A DNA stretch of 64,000 nucleotides. It comes from Streptomyces spiralis. GTDB lineage: Bacteria; Actinomycetota; Actinomycetes; Streptomycetales; Streptomycetaceae. The position numbers and the translations under genes were made by a program. How positions within the stretch are numbered: the first letter of the stretch is position 1; every line of letters starts with the position of its first letter. The stretch covers positions 88,129-152,128 of the forward strand of contig NZ_BNBC01000001.1 of the NCBI RefSeq assembly GCF_014654675.1, written 5' to 3'. The notes under the pieces are model-generated. The model was given only the letters and a program-made list of their open reading frames with translations, did not search any database and was not told the DNA's origin. Shown here piece after piece: positions 47,896 through 55,060 of this stretch.

Positions 47896-50238
47896 CTACC
47901 CGAACGCCCCGGGCTTGCGCGTCCCGCCGACCGGCTTCTGCTTGGTGTAGACGACCTTGATGTTCAGTCCTTTCTCGCGGAAGGCGCGGCGTGCGGCCTT
48001 GGCGACCTCGGGATTGGAGAAGTGCCATTCCACGGCCTTGCCACCGGCCGCCGCCACCTGCCTCTGCGCCTCGGCGACGAATTCGGCCTTGCCGGAGGGC
48101 GTGAGTTCGCCCGGGTTGCTCTTGGAGAGGTAGCCCTCGTAGCCGTTCTTCGCCTCCAGGTACGTCTGCCTGCTCGAGTCCCAGCCGTCGAACTCGACGT
48201 CGGGCACGCCCTCCTTGGGGTGCGGGACGACGTACTCCTCGCCGCGGACCGTGCCGGTGACCTGCTCCTGGTAGCGCAGCCACGACTCGTTCTTCCAGTT
48301 GGGCGCCGGGTTGCGGTCCCGGCTCGCCCAGTAGCCGTCGCCGTGGTCGGCGTCGCCGAGGGGGTGGTTCTTCAGGTTCTGCGCCCAGTCCGGGGGGTTG
48401 TAGTTGCGCGGGTCGGACGTGTCGCCGTGCTTCGGCTCGGGGTACTGCTTCTTGTTCTGCGCGGCCTTCGCGGCACGCCCGGGCTCCTCCGCCCGCTTCT
48501 TGGCCAGGTAGGCCTCGCGTTCCTTCTTACGGGCCTCCTCGGCCGCCTTCTTGGCCTCCTCGTCGCAGCCGCCCTCGGCGAGGACGACGTACCGGGAGGA
48601 GGCGCCGGCGGCCAGGACGGTGGTGCCGGTGCCGGCGGAGCCGGTGAGCGGGCCGCCGGGCTCCTCGCGCGGGCCGTCCCCGTACGGGACCCTGCGCGCC
48701 GGGGCGGAGAGGACGCAGCCGGACTCCCGGGCCTTCTTCTCGGCCTCGTCGGCCGCCTCGTCGGCCCGCTTGGCCGCCTTCTCGGCGCCCTCGACGTCCC
48801 CGGCCTTGGCCGCCTTCTTGGCGTCGTCGGCCGCCTTGCCCGCCTCCTCCGCGAGCTTGCCCAGCTTCCCGAGCCGGCCGAGTTTGCCCAGCTCGCCGAC
48901 CTTCTCCACGACCTTGGCGCCGTCGTAGTAGGGGATGAAGAGGGAGCCGACGTTCCAGATGACGTGGGTGACGGCGCGGGTCTTGTCGCCCTTGTTCCAG
49001 TCGTCGGCCACGTCGTCGCCGATGAACAGGTCGTACAGCAGCGTCCCGCCGGTCTTCAGCGAGGCGCCGCCCCAGCCCAGGACGGCTCCGAAGTAGTCGC
49101 CCTTGGACCACTTGTCGCGGGCGCCCTTGGAGTTCTTCCACCAGTCCTCGCCGAGCTGCTTGCCGTAGCCGCCGATGCCCTTGAGGGTGTCGAGCGGGTG
49201 GCGGACCATGCCCCAGATGCCGGTGAGGTCACCCCAGACGCCGTCGACGAACAGCCCCTCGCCGACCTGCTTGATCTGATGACCGGCGCATCCGAAGAAG
49301 GCCCCTACGCCGGAGAAGCAGCCGTCGTCCTTCTTGTCGTCTTTCTTGCCGTCCGGCTTGTCGCCCTGCGTGCCGTTCTTGTTGGTGCCGTCGTTGTTGG
49401 TGCCGTTGCCTCCGGTGCCGCCGGTGCTCTGGCCGCCGTCGGCGCCCCCGGGTCCGTTCCCGTTCCCGTTCCCGTTGCCGCCACCGTCGGTGGTCGGGTT
49501 GCCGTTGCCGTTGCCGCCGGTGGTGGTGCCGCCGTTGCCGGGATCGGTGTTCCCACCGGCCTCCGTGCCGGTGCCGTCGCCCCCGTTGCCGGTGGGCGCG
49601 GGGCAGCCCGCGTCGACGACCTTGCAGACCTGGGCCTGTATGCCGCCCAGGATCTGCGTGCCGAGCCCGCTGACGACCAGCGCGGTGACGATCGCGACGA
49701 CGATCGCCACCAGGCCCGCGTACTCGACGGCGGTCTGTCCCTCGTCCGACCGCCGCCACCGGATCATCCGGGCCAGGGAGAAGCCCCGGTGCTCGGCGCG
49801 TTCGAGGTGCGGGAGCGCGTACCACTGGCGGCTCTCGGACTGGAGGAGGAAGTAGACGATGAGGATCGGCAGCAGGAGCTGGACGCCGCCGCGCGCGGAG
49901 CCGCCCGCGAGGTTGACCAGCCCGCCGAGGATCAGCCAGGCCTGCACGGCGAGCAGCGCCCACCGGACCCAGGCCCCGCCCTCCCACGTCCGCCGCGCCA
50001 GCCACCACCCGAGGACGCCGGGCGCGGCGGCGTAGGCGGTGAGGGCGACGACACCGCCGTCGAGGGTGCCGTACGACCCGGCGGTCAGCAGCAGCCCGAC
50101 CCCGCCGAAAACGGTGGCGGCGAACAACACGTGCACGAGCACGAGCGCCGCAGACAGCGAGCGGGGCAGGTTCCGCCGCCCCCCGCTCCCGGACGGCACC
50201 GCCCCCTCGAACTCCGGCACTCCCCCGATCGAGGCCAT
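47896..50238 (-). CDS. Pilin-toxin fusion: Flp-pilin-like segment with C-terminal nuclease toxin
   Basis: A 780-residue protein. Four membrane helices (about 29-52, 61-79, 93-108, 118-133) come first. At 164-205 is a segment close to the Flp pilin: EG/QTAVEYAG gives a G167-Q168 cleavage site with E172 at +5. A Gly/Asn/Thr-rich linker (211-300) and Ala/Lys coiled stretches (440-510, 555-595) follow. The C-terminal domain (about 635-780) resembles Tox-REase-5: YQEQVTG, VEFDGW (D684), YLEAKNGY (E695, K697, a PD-(D/E)xK-type site) and VEWHFSNPEVA. An immunity-like gene follows. GGGGGAGG precedes the ATG. The mode of delivery is inferred. Confidence 0.75.
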   Translation of the reverse strand: MASIGGVPEFEGAVPSGSGGRRNLPRSLSAALVLVHVLFAATVFGGVGLLLTAGSYGTLDGGVVALTAYAAAPGVLGWWLARRTWEGGAWVRWALLAVQAWLILGGLVNLAGGSARGGVQLLLPILIVYFLLQSESRQWYALPHLERAEHRGFSLARMIRWRRSDEGQTAVEYAGLVAIVVAIVTALVVSGLGTQILGGIQAQVCKVVDAGCPAPTGNGGDGTGTEAGGNTDPGNGGTTTGGNGNGNPTTDGGGNGNGNGNGPGGADGGQSTGGTGGNGTNNDGTNKNGTQGDKPDGKKDDKKDDGCFSGVGAFFGCAGHQIKQVGEGLFVDGVWGDLTGIWGMVRHPLDTLKGIGGYGKQLGEDWWKNSKGARDKWSKGDYFGAVLGWGGASLKTGGTLLYDLFIGDDVADDWNKGDKTRAVTHVIWNVGSLFIPYYDGAKVVEKVGELGKLGRLGKLGKLAEEAGKAADDAKKAAKAGDVEGAEKAAKRADEAADEAEKKARESGCVLSAPARRVPYGDGPREEPGGPLTGSAGTGTTVLAAGASSRYVVLAEGGCDEEAKKAAEEARKKEREAYLAKKRAEEPGRAAKAAQNKKQYPEPKHGDTSDPRNYNPPDWAQNLKNHPLGDADHGDGYWASRDRNPAPNWKNESWLRYQEQVTGTVRGEEYVVPHPKEGVPDVEFDGWDSSRQTYLEAKNGYEGYLSKSNPGELTPSGKAEFVAEAQRQVAAAGGKAVEWHFSNPEVAKAARRAFREKGLNIKVVYTKQKPVGGTRKPGAFG

Positions 50239-50274
50239 GTCGCCTCCCCCAACTCCGGTGCACGACCTGGCCCG

Positions 50275-50318
50275 AGGTTAGGAAGAGGGAGAGCGCCCGA
50301 CATGGGCCCGCGGACCCA
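50275..50318 (-). promoter_or_regulatory. GGGCCC palindrome site 2, pilin-toxin promoter
   Basis: TGGGCCC-N2-GGACCCA (50303-50318, one mismatch between arms) lies 30.5 bases from the upstream end of a TAACCT -10 candidate (50280-50275, reading left). At the prepilin peptidase the same distance is 31.5 bases. The transcript would start near 50268, giving a leader of about 30 bases with a strong ribosome site. Confidence 0.6.
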
Positions 50319-50405
50319 AATCGGTGCCCAAACCCTGTGGGCGGGCAACGTCACGCCGCAGGGAGCGAAGGCAGCGGGCCCAGGAGCTACGCCCTCTCAC
50401 GCAGC

Positions 50406-50901
50406 GTGATCACCGTGCGTGAGGCGGAAGAGATCGACACCCGTTACGCGGCGGTGCTGTGCAGGCTCAAGGCGCCGGCCGGACTGGACGTCACTGACGC
50501 CATGCTGGTGGACGCCGCCGAGGACATGAGAGCCGTCCGCGAGGCCATCGGGGACTTCCTCCGCAAGGAGGACATCCCGCACGGGTGCGGGCAAGGACAT
50601 CAAGCGGATGACGGACGTGTGGCAGCAGGCGCATCAGATGGCCCCCGGCAAGTCCACCTCCACCATCACATGGATCGGTTACGACGCACCACAAAACGTC
50701 CTGACCGACTCCCCGAGTCCGATCTACGCCATGGACGCAGCCCCCAAGCTGAACAATTTCCTGGACGGTCTGCAGACCGCCCAGGGGGGTGACGCCGCCA
50801 GCCACACAACAGTGATCGCTCACGGGGCCAGGATCGAAGTCACCGTTGTCTCCGGCTGCTTCCGTGCTCCCAAGGGAACAGACCTCGACAAGGAGTATTA
50901 A
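50406..50901 (+). pseudogene. Decayed DUF1023 alpha/beta hydrolase gene
   Basis: The 3' two-thirds (frame of 50608) encodes GKDIKRMTDVWQQAHQMAPG, then STITWIGYDAPQNVL, FLDGLQTA and SHTTVIAHG, which are conserved blocks of DUF1023 hydrolases. The nucleophile elbow breaks off at IAHG where a GHSYGS-like motif is expected, and an unrelated tail (ARIEVTVVSGCFRAPKG) finishes the frame. The 5' part lies in another frame (from GTG 50406, ITVREAEEIDTRYAAVL) and is joined by a shift near 50585. At least one frameshift and deletions are implied. It is unlikely to be active. Confidence 0.6.
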
Positions 50902-51121
50902 CCCGTCCTTGTGGGGACAGCGACCGAACCCGGCGCGATGGTCAACCTCTGGGGGTGCCATTGACCCTGATTTGAATGATCAGCGTCAACGACCTACGGC
51001 GGAGACGCCCTCCGCGCCCTGATCCAGGGGATCAAGGCGGGCAGGGCCGATCACCTGCTGCAGGGGTCACCGCTTCCGGCTTCAGGACGAGGCCGATCAG
51101 CCTGCCGTTACGGGGTCGAGC

Positions 51122-51155
51122 AGCAATTTGCTACATCTTTTGCTACTCTTATCCC
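51122..51155 (+). promoter_or_regulatory. Promoter/operator of the PIN toxin-antitoxin operon
   Basis: An 11-base palindrome AGCAA-T-TTGCT (51122-51132) overlaps a direct repeat TTTGCTAC (51127-51134 and 51139-51146). The second copy includes a TGC-extended -10 TACTCT (51144-51149), which ends six bases before the antitoxin ATG (leaderless). Repeats over the promoter fit antitoxin autorepression. The region is clearly more AT-rich than its surroundings. Confidence 0.6.
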
Positions 51156-51491
51156 ATGGAAGATCCAGAGCAGCTCGGCAAGGATGAGGGGCCTGCCCAG
51201 AAAGTCAGCGTGTCCATGCCTGCGGGGCGCATCGCGGCGGTCAAGGCGCGCGTGGGGGCACGCGGCTTCTCCGCGTATGTGAGTGCGGCCGTCGAACGGC
51301 AGATACAGCGTGATCTGCTGGAGGAACTGCTGCAGGAGAAGGAAGCGGAGATCGGTCCGCCCACGCCCGAGGTCCAGGAATGGGCCGCGGAGATCTTCCG
51401 TGAGGCCGAGTCGATGGCAGCGCACGAACAGGCTGCGCGAAGCCAGGGAGAGGGCGACGGTCCGGGATGGCACGCGCACAAAGCCAGTTGA
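51156..51491 (+). CDS. Ribbon-helix-helix antitoxin
   Basis: A 111-residue acidic protein. Residues 15-55 (QKVSVSMPAGRIAAVKARVG, then FSAYVSAAVERQIQRDLL) fit a ribbon-helix-helix DNA-binding domain of the CopG/VapB type. The helical C-terminus (LEELLQEKEAEIG... EIFREAESMAAHEQAA) would wrap the toxin. It overlaps the PIN toxin gene by 25 bases, the classic antitoxin-toxin arrangement. No Shine-Dalgarno is present and a -10 box abuts the ATG, so the message is probably leaderless. Confidence 0.75.
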   Translation: MEDPEQLGKDEGPAQKVSVSMPAGRIAAVKARVGARGFSAYVSAAVERQIQRDLLEELLQEKEAEIGPPTPEVQEWAAEIFREAESMAAHEQAARSQGEGDGPGWHAHKAS

Positions 51492-51883
51492 GCCATGGCG
51501 TACTGCTTCTCGACAGCGAGGGGCTGAGCAAGTTCATGGCCAACGACCCGTACCTCACAGGGCTGATCCGTACCGCCCAGGCCAAGGACACTCTGGTGGC
51601 CTTGAGCAACCTCACCCTGATTGAGGCCTGGCACTCCAAGGTCCGCATGGACCGCCTGCGCTGGCATGTGTCCCGATTGGAGATCCTGCCGGTCACGGAC
51701 GCCATCACATGGCGCGCCATTGATCTACTGCGCAACGCCAACCTGCACGGACACAAGTACGCGATCGATTCCGTGGTGGCCGCGACGGCCCTGGGTTTCT
51801 CCGGCCCCCGGATCATCGTCACTTCCGACGTGGACGACATGAACAAGCTGTGCGGCGACAAGGTCCGCGCCGTGGCTGTGTGA
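51467..51883 (+). CDS. PIN-domain toxin (VapC-like)
   Basis: A 138-residue PIN nuclease. The acidic metal-binding residues are D16 (VLLLDSEGL), E53 (LTLIEAWH), D101 (YAIDSVVAAT) and D121/D124 (VTSDVDDM), spaced as in VapC-type RNases. It would cut RNA when released from the antitoxin encoded just before. The ATG overlaps the antitoxin gene by 25 bases, giving coupled translation. A perfect hairpin overlaps the stop. Confidence 0.8.
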   Translation: MARAQSQLSHGVLLLDSEGLSKFMANDPYLTGLIRTAQAKDTLVALSNLTLIEAWHSKVRMDRLRWHVSRLEILPVTDAITWRAIDLLRNANLHGHKYAIDSVVAATALGFSGPRIIVTSDVDDMNKLCGDKVRAVAV

Positions 51884-51915
51884 CCTGCCGGGTGGGGCCC
51901 CGGCAGGTCACACAG
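51876..51915. terminator. Terminator between the PIN toxin and the OmpA-like gene
   Basis: A perfect 17-bp stem (51876-51892 with 51899-51915, loop TGGGGC). It includes the toxin stop codon and lies 30 bases from the stop of the convergent minus-strand gene, so it can serve both. Confidence 0.9.
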
Positions 51916-51945
51916 CACAGGACGGTCCGTAGGCATGGTGGTGGA

Positions 51946-52578
51946 TCAGCTCTGCGTGCGCGGGAAGGTGACCTCCACCCGGCGGTTCTTCTTGCGGCCG
52001 TCCTCCGTGGAGTTGTCCGCGATGGGGTACTGCTCGGCGTAGCCGCGTACGTCGAATGTGACGTTCGGGTCGTTCAGGTCCTGGGAGAGGACGTCCTGGA
52101 CGGCGTTGGCGCGCTGCTTGGACAGGACGACGCCGTGTTCGTGGGTGCCCAGGTTGTCGGTGAAGCCGAAGACGCGGACCTGGGTCGCGTGCTGCTTCTT
52201 GATCTCCTGCGCGATCGCGTCGATACGTGCCTTCGCCTGGTCGCTCAGCTTCGCACTGTCCTTCGCGAACAGCACCTCGGCCTGGAGCGCGAACGTCACG
52301 TCCGTGTTGGTGTCCTCACGGCGCTCCTCGCCGCCCTGGTCCTCCACCACCGACTTGATGTCCAGCACCTTGGGCGCGGCGAGCGTGGCCCCTTCGGGCA
52401 ACTTCAGGTCCGGGTCGTTCGGGTCCACCTTCACGGGGGCGGAGGCCGAGGGTTCGGTGCCCGGTGGTTCGCTCGGGCCCGTGTCGGCGTGGGCCGCTAC
52501 GGCGCCGTAGAGATTCGCGGTGACGAGGAGAGTGGCGGTTGTCAGGGTGAAGGTGAGGCGGGTTCGGGTGTGGGTCAT
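51946..52578 (-). CDS. Exported OmpA-family protein
   Basis: A 210-residue protein with a signal peptide (about 1-31, ending VAAHA), a Pro/Ser-rich linker and an OmpA-like peptidoglycan-binding domain (about 95-205). The domain shows LFAKDSAKLSDQAKARIDAIAQEI, VFGFTDNLG and SKQRANAVQDVL, with RRVEVTF at the end. The TDN/NRR residues bind diaminopimelate in peptidoglycan. It closes the flp operon and probably anchors the pilus machinery or pilin to the wall. Confidence 0.88.
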   Translation of the reverse strand: MTHTRTRLTFTLTTATLLVTANLYGAVAAHADTGPSEPPGTEPSASAPVKVDPNDPDLKLPEGATLAAPKVLDIKSVVEDQGGEERREDTNTDVTFALQAEVLFAKDSAKLSDQAKARIDAIAQEIKKQHATQVRVFGFTDNLGTHEHGVVLSKQRANAVQDVLSQDLNDPNVTFDVRGYAEQYPIADNSTEDGRKKNRRVEVTFPRTQS

Positions 52579-52589
52579 GGTGGGCCGCC

Positions 52590-53168
52590 TCAGCCGGAGA
52601 TCTTGATGGTGCCGCTGGAGAAGGTGGGGAGTTGCAGGCTTACGTCGGTGACGTTCGCCGGGGGTGAGGGGAACTGCATGAAGACGGGGATGGTTTGGCC
52701 CGCGTCAATCGTTGTGAGTCCCGTTGTGGTCAGCGGCCGTCCGTCCGTGTCACGCAGCACGTAGTAGCGCTTCTTGCCCTGTGAGTCCACGAGAGTGGCA
52801 CCACCGAGCGACGTGCCGTGCTTGAGGATCTCGGTCTCATCACCCCGCAACTCAGCAGGGATGACCGCTGACTGGGATCCATCGTTCTTGAACTGGCCGT
52901 TCACGGTGACAAAGCCACCCGAATCCCGCTGAGCAGACGTGATTTGAAGGAGTAGGCCGTTTGCACCCCTGAGTTCGGCAAGAGGTACATCGGATTGCCC
53001 CTCCTGCGCACTCGGCTTCGACCCACCGTTCTTGGAGGCGGATGCCGACGAATCCGGCTTCTTGTCGTCACCACCACCCCCGCAGCCCGCCACACCGACG
53101 GCCAGACCGGCCGCAATGATCAGCGCGACCATCCCCCTGCGGGCCTTCGCAGTGAACCGAACACTCAT
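52590..53168 (-). CDS. Lipoprotein of the pilin operon
   Basis: A 192-residue protein with a lipoprotein signal. A basic start and hydrophobic core end in the lipobox VAGC, lipid-modified at C29. A Ser/Lys-rich linker follows, then a beta-rich domain (about 65-190) with VTVNGQFKNDGSQSAVIP and ISG at the end. No named family is recognised. It lies between the TadG-like and OmpA-like genes on the same strand, 11 bases from the latter, so it is a likely surface component of the pilus system. GTG 53171 is an alternative start. Confidence 0.75.
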   Translation of the reverse strand: MSVRFTAKARRGMVALIIAAGLAVGVAGCGGGGDDKKPDSSASASKNGGSKPSAQEGQSDVPLAELRGANGLLLQITSAQRDSGGFVTVNGQFKNDGSQSAVIPAELRGDETEILKHGTSLGGATLVDSQGKKRYYVLRDTDGRPLTTTGLTTIDAGQTIPVFMQFPSPPANVTDVSLQLPTFSSGTIKISG

Positions 53169-53202
53169 CACTCTGCTTCCTTCATCGCTCGTCGTTCGCT
53201 TG

Positions 53203-53805
53203 TCAGTCGGCCAGGTGGACGTCGAAGAGGTCCTGGGGCTTCGGCAGATCGGTGAGATCCTTCGGGTCGAGATCCCAGTACTTGCCGTCCTTGCATGTGA
53301 GGCGAGGCAGCGCGTCGGACCCGGCGTTCACGGGCAGGGGCTTGAACTCGCAGCGCCGCGTGATCACGGCTGCGGCATGCGCCTTGGAGCGCTTGCTCTC
53401 CGTGATGGGGACGACCGACTTGCCCATGGTCTTGTTGGTCTCGACATCTACCGTGTAGGTGAGAGGGCCGCTGGACCCGCAATCAAGCACGTGGGCGTCG
53501 TTCTGTGAGGCGAGTTCATAAGCACGCCGGCACGGAGGGCGGGGCTCCTGGCCGACGCCGTCAAAGATCTGCTGCCATTTGGTCGGATTGAGTACGTCCT
53601 TCACCCACTCGTCCGCGAGCTGCTCACGTCTGTCCTGAGCCGCCGCGAGCGCCGCGGCGTCAGCCGCCGTCTGAGCACCGCTTCGGTTCACCGTCGCCTG
53701 GCCGACCGCGAAGTATGCGAGCGCAAGAAAGAGCAGGCCCCCCACCACGGTGATGTAGATGGGAAAGGCCTGCCCTGCGTCGCCGTAGCGTCGCGGTCGC
53801 GTCAA
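53203..53805 (-). CDS. TadG-like pilus assembly protein
   Basis: A 200-residue protein. The N-terminal segment GDAGQAFPIYITVVGGLLFLALAYF has the G-Q junction of class III pilin signals but lacks the +5 glutamate. The hydrophobic helix is followed by NRSGAQTAADAAALAAAQD, typical of TadG/TadE-family proteins, then an extracytoplasmic domain with four cysteines. I take a TTG start at 53805 because it overlaps the flp stop (TTGA) and matches the coupling pattern of the operon. An internal start is possible. Confidence 0.75.
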   Translation of the reverse strand: MTRPRRYGDAGQAFPIYITVVGGLLFLALAYFAVGQATVNRSGAQTAADAAALAAAQDRREQLADEWVKDVLNPTKWQQIFDGVGQEPRPPCRRAYELASQNDAHVLDCGSSGPLTYTVDVETNKTMGKSVVPITESKRSKAHAAAVITRRCEFKPLPVNAGSDALPRLTCKDGKYWDLDPKDLTDLPKPQDLFDVHLAD

Positions 53806-54035
53806 TTGCCGACCTTGCCGATCAGCGCGGTGATCTTGTTCAGGATCGTCGATCCGATGCTGGTACCCGTGATCGCCAGCACGATCGCCACCACCACCGC
53901 GATGATGCCCAGGTACTCGACCGCCGTCTGCCCCCTGTCGCCGGCGCGGCGCTGCATCGCCTCGACCGTGGTGTTCTTCCAGCCGTTCACGCGGACCTTG
54001 GTCGCAACCGCGGTCTTCAGCATCAGGTCGCTCAT
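53802..54035 (-). CDS. flp: Flp-family type IVb pilin
   Basis: A 77-residue prepilin. A 35-residue hydrophilic leader ends in GDRG, then QTAVEYLGIIAVVVAIVLAI. Cleavage at G35/Q36 puts the conserved glutamate E40 at +5 with tyrosine after it. The mature pilin would be only 42 residues, mostly one helix, which is normal for Flp. It is the first gene of an operon with TadG-like, lipoprotein and OmpA-like genes. GGAGGGG precedes the ATG. A GGGCCC dyad lies about 90 bases upstream. Confidence 0.9.
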   Translation of the reverse strand: MSDLMLKTAVATKVRVNGWKNTTVEAMQRRAGDRGQTAVEYLGIIAVVVAIVLAITGTSIGSTILNKITALIGKVGN

Positions 54036-54081
54036 GGTGTTCCCCTCCGGGTCGAGTCGTCGCGCCGCTGGCGACACCGGA

Positions 54082-54138
54082 AACGTAGGCCGGAAGGCCC
54101 CTGCCGACAGAGGGTCCCTGGGCCCATTCCCGGGCCCA
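54082..54138 (-). promoter_or_regulatory. GGGCCC palindrome site 3, flp promoter
   Basis: TGGGCCC (54119-54125) and GGGCCCA (54132-54138) form an inverted repeat with a 6-base spacer. Its centre is 41.5 bases from the upstream end of a TACGTT -10 candidate (54087-54082, reading left). That is one helical turn more than at sites 1 and 2. The -10 assignment is tentative. Confidence 0.5.
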
Positions 54139-54183
54139 AAGAGAGACCCAGCCGCTCCTCCCCCGTACCGTCGTCATCTCACG

Positions 54184-55044
54184 TCACCTCAGTCCTCGTG
54201 GCGACGGGTCCGGGGCCGTGCCGAGCCACTTCGCGGCGGCCTCGGCGCGGCTGGTGCTGTGGAGCTTGGCGAAGATGCGGTTGATGTGGTTCTTGACGGT
54301 CTTCTCGCTGATGAAGCAGGTGGCGGCGATCTGCTGATTGTTCATGCCGGACGCGATGAGGTCCATGATCTCCCCCTCCCTCGCGCTGAGTTGGAACCTC
54401 GACCTGTCGACGGCGGCCGGGCGGCCACCTGTCCACCCAGACGATGACTGTCCCACATCTGGTTGCAGTTGCGAAAGATGTTTGGCATAAGTGGGGCTCG
54501 CGCCGGGTGTTGGGGATCCCGTTTCGTGTGCAGTCGCACCTCCCAGGCCTTCGGGGAGGGTGTCGGACGGCCGGTCCCTGCGCAGCTGTTCCAGCAACGC
54601 CCCCGCCGCCGTAGGCGTGAAGTGGGGCCTGCCCTCCTTGATGTCCCGTACGGCGTCGACCAGCTGGTCCGCCGTGAACTCTCCGTGGACCAGGTAGCCG
54701 CCCGCGCCCCGGCGCAGGGCCTCCTGCACGATCTCGGACTCGCGGCTGTAGGTCAGCATCAGGACCGGCGCGATCGGGACCAGGTACGGGAGTGCGGAGA
54801 TGCCGTCCACGCCCGGCATGCGGACGTCGAGCAGGACGACGTCCGGGCGGTGCGCGTGGGCCGCCTCCCAGGCCGTCCGGCCGTCCGCCGCCTCCGCCAC
54901 GACCGTGATGTCCGCGCGTCCGGAGAGCAGCGCCGTCAGGCCGGCGCGGACCACCGGGTTGTCGTCCGCCACGACCACGCGCAAGGGTGCGGGCGGCGTC
55001 GCGGGCGGCAAGGTCTCGAAGGGGTTCGGTGTCTGGTCCTGCAT
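54184..55044 (-). CDS. NarL/LuxR-family response regulator of the pilus locus
   Basis: A 286-residue regulator. The receiver domain (about 20-140) has the phosphoacceptor D73 in VVLLDVRMPG, with D27-D28 as the acidic pair and the lysine in DIKEG. A long linker (150-215) precedes a LuxR-type HTH (about 217-280) with LSAREGEIMDLIASGMNNQQIAATCFISEKTVKNH, read as adjacent blocks. It lies 16 bases after the histidine kinase gene and just upstream of the flp operon. It is the best candidate to bind the three GGGCCC dyads, although this is unproven. Confidence 0.9.
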   Translation of the reverse strand: MQDQTPNPFETLPPATPPAPLRVVVADDNPVVRAGLTALLSGRADITVVAEAADGRTAWEAAHAHRPDVVLLDVRMPGVDGISALPYLVPIAPVLMLTYSRESEIVQEALRRGAGGYLVHGEFTADQLVDAVRDIKEGRPHFTPTAAGALLEQLRRDRPSDTLPEGLGGATAHETGSPTPGASPTYAKHLSQLQPDVGQSSSGWTGGRPAAVDRSRFQLSAREGEIMDLIASGMNNQQIAATCFISEKTVKNHINRIFAKLHSTSRAEAAAKWLGTAPDPSPRGLR

Positions 55045-55060
55045 TCGCGCTCTCCTCCTC

